A stretch of DNA of 44,780 bases. Origin: JALXDT01 sp964634755 (lineage in GTDB: Bacteria > Acidobacteriota > Aminicenantia > JAMOAD01). Where the stretch lies: positions 1 to 44,780 of the forward strand of contig CAZWJH010000008.1 in assembly GCA_964634755.1 (NCBI GenBank), read 5' to 3'. The notes under the pieces were generated by a model. It was not told where the DNA came from, did no database searches, and saw nothing but the letters and a program-made list of their open reading frames with translations. The position numbers and the translations under genes are program-made. Positions 1 to 7,068 of the stretch are shown piece after piece; position 1 is the stretch's first letter; each line of letters begins with the position of its first letter.

Positions 1-911
1 TCGCTTTTTGAAAGAAATACAGAATGAATAATCTCATTTTTGTAAGAAAGCACAGAGCCAACCACATAATCACTATTGTATTTGTAATCATACCCAAGTC
101 CTACACCATCAATTCTTCTCTCACTTGCTTCGACAACTTTATCAAAAAATTTCCTTATTTCATCTTCCTTCAAATACTCTTTCTTTTTCTCATCGGAAAG
201 CATATCTTCCATAATATAGCTCTTCAAAAGCTTTTTAAAAACATTCTCAAAACCCTTTGCCTGCCCGATTATATCAAAACCCAAAATTTTTCCTTTTGAG
301 ACAGCCAAAATCCCTATCTGCCCATCGTGGAGGCTGATTTTGTTCATATAATCCGAAATCTCTTTGCTCTTTGCATCGTAAACATCTTTCATAGCAGAGG
401 TTGGAGATTCTATGGAAAAGGACGCTTCCAGTTCATCAACCTGCTCCCATGTCATTGACTGGTCAATTTTATAGGATCTTTTCTCATACTGCTCTTCAAA
501 ACTTTTCTCTCTCATTCTCTTATAAGCAACATTTTCCGAGGATTTAAAATCCTTGCTTCTGTAAGACCACCTTCCCGCTTCAACGCAGTTTACTGGGATT
601 ACTGTTTTTTCATTTGGAGGAAGAAGGATTGAAACATTTAAAATCCTGTTCTGCTTTGCCCCTTCAAGCTCCTCTCCTCCTAAAAGTAAAATTGGCAAAT
701 CGGATTTGTTTGTAGCGGTAAGTTTGTTAACATCACCTGAAGATGATACCTCCTCTATTATTAAAAGTTCCTGCTCAAGAGCCTCTTTCATCATAAGGTA
801 TTCCACTTCATATTCAATATCAGAAAAGAGAGGAAACACTTGAAAGCTATCAACCTTCTCATCATCCCCGATTTTGATTTGATTAAAATAATCCTTGATG
901 AATTTTTCCAT
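1..911 (-). CDS. ARPP-1 (DUF6569)-family protein, 3' end outside the window
   Basis: The frame opens at ATG 911 behind a strong AGGAGGTG and stays open to the window edge (about 303 codons), so the C-terminus is missing. The protein starts MEKFIKDYFNQIKIGD. Recognisable ARPP-1 hallmarks are a stretch like LLLGGEELEGAKQNRI, then VIPVNCVEAGRWSY about 25 residues later, and a distal GFENVFKKLL segment. ARPP-1 is named from its association with ADP-ribosylglycohydrolase and rhodanese-phosphatase genes, and its biochemical role is not established to my knowledge. There is no signal peptide or membrane segment, so it is probably cytosolic. The neighbours give no functional clue. The leader (912-1047) carries an 11-bp inverted repeat. 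The family call rests on remembered motifs and is fairly sure; the function is unknown. Confidence 0.75.
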   Translation of the reverse strand, partial: MEKFIKDYFNQIKIGDDEKVDSFQVFPLFSDIEYEVEYLMMKEALEQELLIIEEVSSSGDVNKLTATNKSDLPILLLGGEELEGAKQNRILNVSILLPPNEKTVIPVNCVEAGRWSYRSKDFKSSENVAYKRMREKSFEEQYEKRSYKIDQSMTWEQVDELEASFSIESPTSAMKDVYDAKSKEISDYMNKISLHDGQIGILAVSKGKILGFDIIGQAKGFENVFKKLLKSYIMEDMLSDEKKKEYLKEDEIRKFFDKVVEASERRIDGVGLGYDYKYNSDYVVGSVLSYKNEIIHSVFLSKS

Positions 912-954
912 ACAACACCTCCTTAAATTTATTAAGCCAAGCAGCCGAAAAGCC

Positions 955-1010
955 TTAATCTAAAATTTTTCAGGCTCCCGGCCACTTCAGCTTTCATTTT
1001 TTTAGATTAA
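955..1010 (-). repeat. 11-bp perfect inverted repeat in the leader of the ARPP-1 gene
   Basis: TTAATCTAAAA at 955-965 and its exact complement TTTTAGATTAA at 1000-1010 enclose 34 nt that are G+C-richer than the surroundings. It lies between the putative promoter (1048-1076) and the Shine-Dalgarno near 915-922. There is no U-run, so it is not a classical terminator. It could be an RNA structure or a protein-binding site. I did not recognise a known riboswitch. Confidence 0.45.
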
Positions 1011-1047
1011 AATAAAAAACACTTTTACAGCATCTCCGAAACTTTTC

Positions 1048-1076
1048 AATATAAAATCTCACTTTTAAACCTACAA
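1048..1076 (-). promoter_or_regulatory. Putative sigma-70 promoter of the ARPP-1 gene
   Basis: On the minus strand TTGTAG (1076-1071), 17 bp, then TATATT (1053-1048). This would start an approximately 130-nt leader that contains the inverted repeat at 955-1010. The -35 match is only 4 of 6, so the call is moderate. Confidence 0.4.
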
Positions 1077-1094
1077 AAGTTCAGCATAATATCT

Positions 1095-1550
1095 TCACCA
1101 TTGAACACTCGCCTGAACAGTCTTTGTGATATGATGTGCATTATCATCAAGAAATTCTATTGTCATCTGAACCGTTTTGGCTTCAAGTAAATTTGCAGCT
1201 CCAATATTGGATACAATATGAGGGTTTATTTGCTGGTTTGGTCCAATATATCCCGTACCAAGAATTTCCGCAAGAGATTGATTAAACTCAAAAGAATGAC
1301 CGACAATATCAATATATACAGTTTTTACACTTAAAATTTGAGCTCCGACACCATTAGTTTCTTTAATAGTTAAATTTAAATCATAGCGAGCTCCGGTGAT
1401 AACACCAAGTACATAGATATATCTTCCTTGGGCATGAAGCATTAGGTTAAAATCCGCAGTCGGTATGATTTCCTCTTTTTTACAGGAAATCGCTCCTATC
1501 AAAATGAGTAATGAAATTAGAATCACCCCAACTTTTATGAAAATTTTCAT
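1095..1550 (-). CDS. Small putative lipoprotein of unknown function
   Basis: 151 residues from ATG 1550, chosen over the TTG at 1553 because AGGAGGTG (1566-1559) then has a 7-nt spacer. The N-terminus is MKIFIKVGVILISLLILIGA followed by IS-Cys: a short basic start, a hydrophobic core and a lipobox-like A-I-S-C. The -3 residue is Ala rather than Leu, so lipidation is likely but not certain. The mature part is beta-rich with no motif I recognise; it ends with TKTVQASVQW. It follows the PEGA lipoprotein on the same strand, with an 11-bp GC-rich hairpin between the two cistrons, suggesting co-transcription. Envelope location is inferred; function is unknown. Confidence 0.6.
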   Translation of the reverse strand: MKIFIKVGVILISLLILIGAISCKKEEIIPTADFNLMLHAQGRYIYVLGVITGARYDLNLTIKETNGVGAQILSVKTVYIDIVGHSFEFNQSLAEILGTGYIGPNQQINPHIVSNIGAANLLEAKTVQMTIEFLDDNAHHITKTVQASVQW

Positions 1551-1567
1551 CAAATATCACCTCCTTC

Positions 1568-1595
1568 AGGGAAGAGCCTCTTCGGGCTCTTCCCT
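1568..1595 (-). repeat. Intercistronic hairpin directly before a Shine-Dalgarno
   Basis: AGGGAAGAGCC (1568-1578) and GGCTCTTCCCT (1585-1595) form a perfect 11-bp stem with a 6-nt loop. In the minus-strand mRNA it sits after the PEGA gene stop and ends 1-2 nt before the Shine-Dalgarno of the next lipoprotein. No U-run follows, so it looks like a processing or stability hairpin rather than a terminator. Confidence 0.6.
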
Positions 1596-1622
1596 ACTTA
1601 GCCTACAGCAAAGCTTCAGATC

Positions 1623-2006
1623 TCAGGGCTGCTGCTTTTCTAAAAGAGCATTTATATTTTTCTGATCGAGCTCATACCAGCTACCTGTGGCTGCATCAAT
1701 GATAACCGGAACAAGTCCCCCCAAGACATCTAAAATAACCCAACCGGCCCCCACATGATTTGTAATGTTTCTTGTAATTGTTTTGTACCCCTCTTTTTTA
1801 AACTCAATCGTATAGGTTTGGTTGGATTTTAGCAGAATTCTGGTAGGAGTTGTGCCATAATAATTACCATTAACATAAACTTTTGCCCCTTCGGGATCAG
1901 AAGACAGATTCAACTTGCTGTTTGAACCTTTGAAGATAGCCGCACATCCAGAAAAGTAAAACACCAATGAAATCAACATCAAAACAATAAATATTTTTTT
2001 TAAAAT
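1623..2006 (-). CDS. PEGA-domain lipoprotein, start codon uncertain
   Basis: The secretion signal reads LKKIFIVLMLISLVFYFSGC, a basic start plus hydrophobic core with a lipobox F-S-G-Cys. The following region has the PEGA signature (LSSDPEGAKVYVNG, then YGTTPT and a KEGYKTITRNI strand), a surface beta domain common in bacterial envelope proteins. The C-terminal half has a hydrophobic GWVILDVLGGLVPVIIDAA stretch. There is no ATG at the expected start. A perfect AGGAGGTG (2018-2011) is followed after 4 nt by ATT (2006) and then TTA. The frame stays open upstream to a TTG at 2192, but that adds 62 residues that would bury the signal peptide. I chose ATT as the most sensible biological start. A start lost by mutation is the alternative. 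Confidence 0.55.
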   Translation of the reverse strand: MLKKIFIVLMLISLVFYFSGCAAIFKGSNSKLNLSSDPEGAKVYVNGNYYGTTPTRILLKSNQTYTIEFKKEGYKTITRNITNHVGAGWVILDVLGGLVPVIIDAATGSWYELDQKNINALLEKQQP

Positions 2007-2428
2007 TCTACACCTCCTTGATACAAATTTTGCCCATCCGGATAGGTCTTTTATTTTTTTCCCTAACACTATAAAAGCCTCTGCCAATTTGTTCTTTCTT
2101 TTTAAGGCAAAGCAACTATCGCCCAAAAACTCTTTTTTGCAAACAAAATAAATCCATTTTTTAAAAAATACGATTAAACCCATTTGCTCCAAAGAGCGCT
2201 TTTTGTCTGCGATAGCACCTCCTTAAAAAATCTACTCTTATTGTACCCCCCGGTATGTAGCAAATAATGATACATACCTCTCATTTTTTTGAAAAATTCT
2301 AAAAAAATTTTTTTTAACCGCGGTTTATCTTTTTCAACCCCCTGATTTTTCCTTCCTAATTTTACGGTATCATATATAGGCATTTTTTATTAAAGTGTCA
2401 AGGGGTAAAATATTCTTTTAAATGATTT
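2007..2428. other. Gap between PEGA gene and ATPase gene with orphan Shine-Dalgarno sites and an inverted repeat
   Basis: No convincing protein is visible. Two AGGAGGTG sequences on the minus strand (2018-2011 and about 2224-2217) lack a standard start codon at working distance. A perfect 8-bp inverted repeat GGTATGTA/TACATACC occupies 2252-2278 with an 11-nt loop. Open stretches here are poor in protein character. Confidence 0.5.
2252..2278. repeat. 8-bp inverted repeat GGTATGTA-N11-TACATACC
   Basis: Perfect arms at 2252-2259 and 2271-2278, about 30 nt upstream (minus sense) of an orphan Shine-Dalgarno. It could be an operator for a dimeric regulator or an RNA hairpin. Confidence 0.45.
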
Positions 2429-3556
2429 TCAGGCTTCTAAGTTTGCTAAAAAATTTGCTAATCTCACTATTTTTATTCCTCCCCTATACTCTTCATTGAA
2501 AAGATTTTTTACTACTTGAATAGCTTCTGCTGATTTAAATATTTTTTTGAAATAATATAAATTTTTTGAAGGAGTGTTGTCAGAAACTTTAACTTCTATC
2601 AGTTTTTTTATCTGACCCTCCTCTTCAATAGCAAAGTCTACCTTTTTACCATCCTTGGTTCTTATATATCTGAGTTTTACATCTCTCCCTTTTGCATCCT
2701 CCAGATATTGAACACTTTTTAAAAGAGATAATGCTACTATATTTTCTAATTTTAACCCTTCATCACTTTTAACATAGCCAGTATCATAAAAATAGATTTT
2801 TGGCATTTTTTGCAATGCTCTTGATAGATTTTTGTGAAAAGGTTTCACTAAAAAAATTATATACAAGCTCTCAAGAATAGATATGTAAGTTTTGACAGTA
2901 GGAACAGAGAGTTGCAAATCCTCTGCAATTGAATTGTAAGATAATAAAGCTCCTACTCTCTCTCTTAAGATTTGCACAAGATATTGCATCTTCCTTATTT
3001 CATTTATTCTGCTAAAATCTAAAATATCTTCTCTTATTAAATCAGTATAATATTGTTTTCTCCATCTTGTAGCATATTCTATCGAATCTGATAAAAATGG
3101 CTCTGGAAAGCTTCCAAGCTCTATTAATTTTTTCAGAGCTTTTTCAGGCCTATAAATATCAATTAGTTCTCTCACTGACAAAGGATTAAGCCTGAAATGA
3201 AAGTATCTACCAGCAAGAGACTCCCCTGTTTGCCTAAAGGTTTCAAGTCTTGAACTACCGGTAACTAAAATGCTCTGTCCCTCATTTAAAACATCAAAAA
3301 ATCCTTTCAAATACATTTTCCAGCCCTGCATTTTGGGTATTTCATCAAAGATAATAATATCAAAATCAGGGGGCATTGTTCTTTTAACAATAATTCTTTG
3401 ATGATCAAGATTATCATAATTCAAATATACAGGATTAAAGAAATTTTTCATTATATCTTTAGCAAGATATGTTTTTCCCACTTGTCGTGGTCCTGTTATA
3501 AAAACCATCTTCTTTTTTAAATCTTTTAAAACATTATTATATATATAGCGTTTCAT
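2429..3556 (-). CDS. AAA_14 / DUF4143 family ATPase
   Basis: 375 residues, typical length for this family. The N-terminal AAA domain has Walker A GPRQVGKT (residues 22-29) and Walker B DIIIFDEI (DE at 71-72). An arginine-rich sensor region (VTGSSRLETFRQTGESLAGRY) and a winged-helix-like middle follow. The C-terminal DUF4143 domain is nuclease-fold-like, with DFAIEEEGQIKKLIEVK resembling a PD-(D/E)xK core. These proteins are widespread and often horizontally mobile; their cellular job is not settled. It has its own promoter (3563-3590) whose -10 lies 6 nt before the ATG, and no Shine-Dalgarno. It appears monocistronic. Confidence 0.85.
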   Translation of the reverse strand: MKRYIYNNVLKDLKKKMVFITGPRQVGKTYLAKDIMKNFFNPVYLNYDNLDHQRIIVKRTMPPDFDIIIFDEIPKMQGWKMYLKGFFDVLNEGQSILVTGSSRLETFRQTGESLAGRYFHFRLNPLSVRELIDIYRPEKALKKLIELGSFPEPFLSDSIEYATRWRKQYYTDLIREDILDFSRINEIRKMQYLVQILRERVGALLSYNSIAEDLQLSVPTVKTYISILESLYIIFLVKPFHKNLSRALQKMPKIYFYDTGYVKSDEGLKLENIVALSLLKSVQYLEDAKGRDVKLRYIRTKDGKKVDFAIEEEGQIKKLIEVKVSDNTPSKNLYYFKKIFKSAEAIQVVKNLFNEEYRGGIKIVRLANFLANLEA

Positions 3557-3562
3557 ACAACT

Positions 3563-3590
3563 ATTTTAAACCATTTTTTAAAAAAGTCAA
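3563..3590 (-). promoter_or_regulatory. Promoter of the DUF4143 ATPase, predicted leaderless
   Basis: TTGACT (3590-3585), 16 bp, TAAAAT (3568-3563), then 6 nt to ATG 3556. Transcription starting about 7 nt past the -10 would begin at the start codon. There is no Shine-Dalgarno in the intervening AGTTGT. Confidence 0.6.
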
Positions 3591-3692
3591 GATAATTTTA
3601 AAATATACTTTAAAAAAGTCAAATTATTTTAGATAAGCCTCATTCTTTTTCTTAAAACTTAGATAAAAATTAAGAATTTTTCAAAAAAGATA

Positions 3693-3719
3693 TAAAGTCT
3701 TTTATCATTCTTCCGATAG
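3693..3719 (+). promoter_or_regulatory. Sigma-28 (FliA)-like promoter
   Basis: TAAAGTCT at 3693-3700, exactly 11 nt, TCCGATAG at 3712-3719. The enteric/Bacillus motility consensus is TAAAGTTT-N11-GCCGATAA, so the match is 7/8 and 6/8 with the exact spacer. It lies 19 nt before the ATG of the next gene. Confidence 0.6.
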
Positions 3720-3738
3720 TATTTATAGGAGGTGGATT

Positions 3739-4395
3739 ATGGTAGGTATACCGCCAATTGGAACAAACAATGATCAATCCATCTTTAATCTTTTAAATCA
3801 AGAAAATGTGAAGAGCAATGATCTTCTGAAAAATGCAGCTTTTGGACAATCCAGTATTAGCACAATCTCAGAATTGGGCCAGACAATTAACAATTTATAT
3901 TCTTATGCTCAAAAGACGGGTGATGAAAATGTGATAAATGGTTTTAAATCAGCTCTAACATCAATGGGAAGTGATATTACGAGCTCAAGAGCCTTAAACT
4001 TTTTAACATATGCGAACACTCTTAAAACAAACAATACCGAAGGCTTTAATAATCTGTTTTCAACGCTCGGAAAACTTTCAAATGAAAATTTCGGAGCAAA
4101 CACAAATTCCGTAATAGATACGATTAACAATGCTCAAGGCAAATTCGGACAGGGGGGAGCAGATAAGGTTTTAGAAGGACTTAACAAAATACTTGAAACA
4201 GGCAAAGAAGAAAATCCTCTCGGGATGACAGACACTTTAAATTCTTACCTGAATCAAATAAATACAATTTTTAACTCCGGAAAAGAGCAGAGTGAAATAG
4301 AAAAGGCTCTGAATGATTTTTTAACAGGTCTTGGAGAGCAGGAAAGCATCGCTTCTATTAATCAATATCTAACAAATTTCAAGCCCAATTTTTAA
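3739..4395 (+). CDS. Unrecognised Asn/Gln/Ser-rich helical protein, possible motility-regulon member
   Basis: 218 residues from ATG 3739 with AGGAGGTGG 5 nt upstream. There is no signal peptide, membrane segment or cysteine. The composition is rich in N, S, Q, G and T, with helix-friendly repeating segments (ISELGQTINNLYSYAQK, LNFLTYANTL, LGKLSNENFG, DTLNSYLNQINTIF). That is loosely like secreted axial or structural proteins, but I do not recognise a family. It sits alone behind a sigma-28-like promoter (3693-3719) and upstream of a diguanylate cyclase gene. Together these hint at a motility- or surface-related role. Function unknown; the reading frame is convincing. Confidence 0.7.
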   Translation: MVGIPPIGTNNDQSIFNLLNQENVKSNDLLKNAAFGQSSISTISELGQTINNLYSYAQKTGDENVINGFKSALTSMGSDITSSRALNFLTYANTLKTNNTEGFNNLFSTLGKLSNENFGANTNSVIDTINNAQGKFGQGGADKVLEGLNKILETGKEENPLGMTDTLNSYLNQINTIFNSGKEQSEIEKALNDFLTGLGEQESIASINQYLTNFKPNF

Positions 4396-4430
4396 AATAG
4401 ATTAAATATCCTATAAAAAAAGAATACAAA

Positions 4431-4438
4431 GGGGGGGG
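4431..4438 (+). repeat. G8 homopolymer upstream of the diguanylate cyclase promoter
   Basis: Eight consecutive Gs in an otherwise A+T-rich gap, ending 10 nt before the -35 element at 4449. Such tracts are prone to slipped-strand length change. Confidence 0.8.
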
Positions 4439-4448
4439 AAAAAACCAT

Positions 4449-4477
4449 TTTACCGAATAAAAAACAAATGATATAAT
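4449..4477 (+). promoter_or_regulatory. Extended -10 promoter of the diguanylate cyclase gene
   Basis: TTTACC (4449-4454), 17 bp, TATAAT (4472-4477), preceded by TG at -1 nt spacing (TGATATAAT). Perfect -10 with extension. It gives an approximately 30-nt leader that is almost pure A/T with no visible Shine-Dalgarno. Confidence 0.65.
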
Positions 4478-4513
4478 TTTTTTGTTAAAAATATTTTTAA
4501 TTTTAATTTAACT

Positions 4514-6247
4514 ATGAAGAAAAAATTACTTATTTGTTTATTTATAATTATTTTTTTCACTGCTTTGAGCATAGCTATAATTACAAATTTATATACGAAT
4601 CAAGCTTTTAATGAATTGTTGGATAATTATGAAAAGCTTGTTTTAAAAAACCTTGAAGAGAAAATCAACATTTTTTACAAAATTCTATATTTATTTGAAA
4701 TAGATATGAAAAAAATCAGCCAAAATGCACTTGTATCAATAAGCAAAGAAATAAAAGATAAAGGCATAAATAAAATAACGAACGAAGAGCTAACAGAACT
4801 TAAGAAAAAGTACAAAATAGATGACATATACATTATTAACAGAGATGGAGTAATAGTTAAAACTTCTGATAAGATAGATTTGGGATTCAACATTTTTTCT
4901 GTAGGGGAAGAATTTAAGGAGAATTTGGTAAAACTTTTCAGGACAGGTAAAATGTTTTTTGAGAGAGTTGATCCTTCAGCTCAAACGGGAAAATTTAAGT
5001 TTTACGCATACTATGGAATGAAAAATAAAGATTATCTTCTGGAAACATCTATAAACCTTAAAGAATATATTGAGAAAAGGTACTCTGTAAATTATGAAAG
5101 ATACATAATTAATAATTTTTTTAATTTCAAAGAAGAAAAATCCAATTATATCGTTTCCCTTGATATTTTTTACCGTTCAAAGAAAAAAATTTGGTCAATT
5201 ATTAACAGAGGGAAATACTCCTTTAAAAGCGATGAATTTTTTGAAGTATTAAAAAGCGGGAAAATCATAAAAATAAAAAAAGGTAATAAAATAGAGCTCT
5301 GGAAAAAAGTAAAGGTTGGAGAAGGAAATTTTCAATGGTCAACTGGTAAATATTTAAAAACTGTCTTTGACTTTTCCCCAATATATAAATATGAAAGAAA
5401 AGTTATTATTTTTTCAATAGTAAGCTTTATATTAACATTCATTATTTTTTATTTCCTGGCATTAATTATAATTGATAAGTCATTTTTACAGAGATTGCTT
5501 ATCATTAATGAAAGAATAAAGAAAATTGCGAAGGGAGATTATAAAACAAAAATCAAGATTAAGGGTAATGATGAGCTTTCGGAAATAGCAAAAAGTATAA
5601 ACAAAATGGCGGTAGATATAGAAAGTGTAATGATTCAACTAAAAGATAATACAAAAATACTTGAAAAGAAAGTTTTCGAAAGAACAAAGGAGCTTGAGTT
5701 TAAAAATCATTCTTTGACAAAATTATCAAAAAAATTAGAGCAGATGGCAAGCACGGATTTTCTTACCGGGCTTTTAAATAGAAGAGCCATTCTAAAAAAA
5801 ATTCAGGAAGAAAAGATAAGATTTAAAAGGGCAAAAAAACCATTTATATTAATTCTGATTGATATTGATAATTTTAAAAATATAAATGATGTTTATGGTC
5901 ACAATATAGGGGATGATGTTTTAAAAAAATTTGCACAAACACTAAAAGAGAACTTAAGAGAGCAGGACTTTGTAGCAAGGTGGGGTGGAGAAGAGTTTTT
6001 GCTATTTCTTCCTGAAACAAATTTAAAAGGTGGGAAAACCTTAGCAGAAAAAATAAGAGAAAAAATTTCCACTGCTGATTTTCCAATAGATAAAACAACA
6101 AACACTAAAATCACTATTACAATAGGAGTTTCAGCCTACAATGATATTACTAAAGAAATAGATGAGATTTTAAAGGAGATAGACATAGCCCTTTATAAAG
6201 GTAAGAGAGAAGGGAAAAACAGGGTTGTTGTTTTTGAAGGAAATTAA
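4514..6247 (+). CDS. Membrane sensor diguanylate cyclase (HAMP-GGDEF)
   Basis: 577 residues. A transmembrane helix at about 5-27 and another at about 297-320 flank an approximately 270-residue extracytoplasmic sensor of Cache-like size. A HAMP linker (about 321-372) and a coiled region lead to a C-terminal GGDEF domain (about 410-575). The active loop is GGEEF (491-495), so cyclase activity from 2 GTP to c-di-GMP is expected. The RxxD inhibitory site (482-485) lies the canonical five residues upstream, predicting product feedback. Metal-binding DIDNFK is present. Transcribed from its own extended -10 promoter with a G8 tract just upstream. The stop codon overlaps the convergent nadE stop. The signal sensed is unknown. 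Confidence 0.93.
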   Translation: MKKKLLICLFIIIFFTALSIAIITNLYTNQAFNELLDNYEKLVLKNLEEKINIFYKILYLFEIDMKKISQNALVSISKEIKDKGINKITNEELTELKKKYKIDDIYIINRDGVIVKTSDKIDLGFNIFSVGEEFKENLVKLFRTGKMFFERVDPSAQTGKFKFYAYYGMKNKDYLLETSINLKEYIEKRYSVNYERYIINNFFNFKEEKSNYIVSLDIFYRSKKKIWSIINRGKYSFKSDEFFEVLKSGKIIKIKKGNKIELWKKVKVGEGNFQWSTGKYLKTVFDFSPIYKYERKVIIFSIVSFILTFIIFYFLALIIIDKSFLQRLLIINERIKKIAKGDYKTKIKIKGNDELSEIAKSINKMAVDIESVMIQLKDNTKILEKKVFERTKELEFKNHSLTKLSKKLEQMASTDFLTGLLNRRAILKKIQEEKIRFKRAKKPFILILIDIDNFKNINDVYGHNIGDDVLKKFAQTLKENLREQDFVARWGGEEFLLFLPETNLKGGKTLAEKIREKISTADFPIDKTTNTKITITIGVSAYNDITKEIDEILKEIDIALYKGKREGKNRVVVFEGN

Positions 6248-7068
6248 ACGCCCCAATCTCTCGGATATAGAAAATCCTTACCTATCGTTCGATGAGATAA
6301 TTTCGGGATAATGGGAAGAGTTCTTTTAAACTGATACTTTTTTACCAGAGTTAAAATTTTATCCACTACCTTTTCATCAAATCCTGCTTTTATCACATTT
6401 TCTTTTGACTTTCTCTGATCAAAAAACATATAAAGTATTTTATCAGTAATTTCATACTTCAATCCCATTTCTTCCTCATCTGTTTGGCCGGGCCAGAGAT
6501 CAGCTGTAGGTGTTTTCTTAATAATTTTTTCAGGAACACCCAGATGTCTGGCAAGCTCAAAAACCTGAGTTTTGTAAAGATCTCCTAAAGGATTAACAGA
6601 TGATGCAAGATCACCATACCATGTACCGTATCCCAGAAGAAGCTCTGTTTTGTTTGATGCGCCTATAACCATAGCCTTCTCGCGAGCTGAATAATCAAAT
6701 ATAACTGACATTCTCTCCCGGGCAATCTTATTACCAATTAAAAGGCGATCACTTGTGGGATTTTTTTTAAAATATATGTCAATTTGAGGAGTAATATCTA
6801 TTTTATAGTGCTTAATTCCGAGTATATTAGCAATTTCAACAGCATCACTTATATTTTCAGGGTCAGAACTTTTATAAGGAAGCACCAGAGCCACAAGATT
6901 TTCCTTACCCAGTGCTCTTGTTCCGAGAAAAGCCGTCACAGTGGAATCAAGACCTCCAGAAAGACCGAGTACACCCTTTTTAAAACCAAATTTTGTTATT
7001 TCATCTTTTAAAAATTCAACAAGGGTTTTTTCAACAAGCTGGCTATTTATTTTCATTTTTACTTTCAT
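6244..7068 (-). CDS. nadE: NAD+ synthetase, stand-alone synthetase domain
   Basis: 274 residues, the size of ammonia-dependent NadE. The ATP pyrophosphatase loop SGGLDS is at 37-42. Further family motifs are GTWYGDLASSVNPLGDLYKT and TADLWPGQTDEEEMG. It adenylates and amidates nicotinic acid adenine dinucleotide to NAD+. The start at ATG 7068 overlaps the preceding nitrilase-family gene by 26 nt; an alternative ATG is at 7056. Fused NAD synthetases carry nitrilase and synthetase in one chain, so the overlapping pair here probably forms a two-subunit glutamine-dependent enzyme (inference). It is the last gene of the rpiB operon. Confidence 0.92.
   Translation of the reverse strand: MKVKMKINSQLVEKTLVEFLKDEITKFGFKKGVLGLSGGLDSTVTAFLGTRALGKENLVALVLPYKSSDPENISDAVEIANILGIKHYKIDITPQIDIYFKKNPTSDRLLIGNKIARERMSVIFDYSAREKAMVIGASNKTELLLGYGTWYGDLASSVNPLGDLYKTQVFELARHLGVPEKIIKKTPTADLWPGQTDEEEMGLKYEITDKILYMFFDQRKSKENVIKAGFDEKVVDKILTLVKKYQFKRTLPIIPKLSHRTIGKDFLYPRDWGV

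Noticed and set aside
2007..2192. N-terminal extension of the PEGA lipoprotein to TTG 2192
   Set aside because: It would place 62 odd residues before an intact lipoprotein signal and bypass a perfect Shine-Dalgarno at 2018-2011.
2174..2383. A 69-codon minus-strand frame upstream of the PEGA gene
   Set aside because: No Shine-Dalgarno at a working distance, protein character poor, and it crosses the inverted repeat at 2252-2278.
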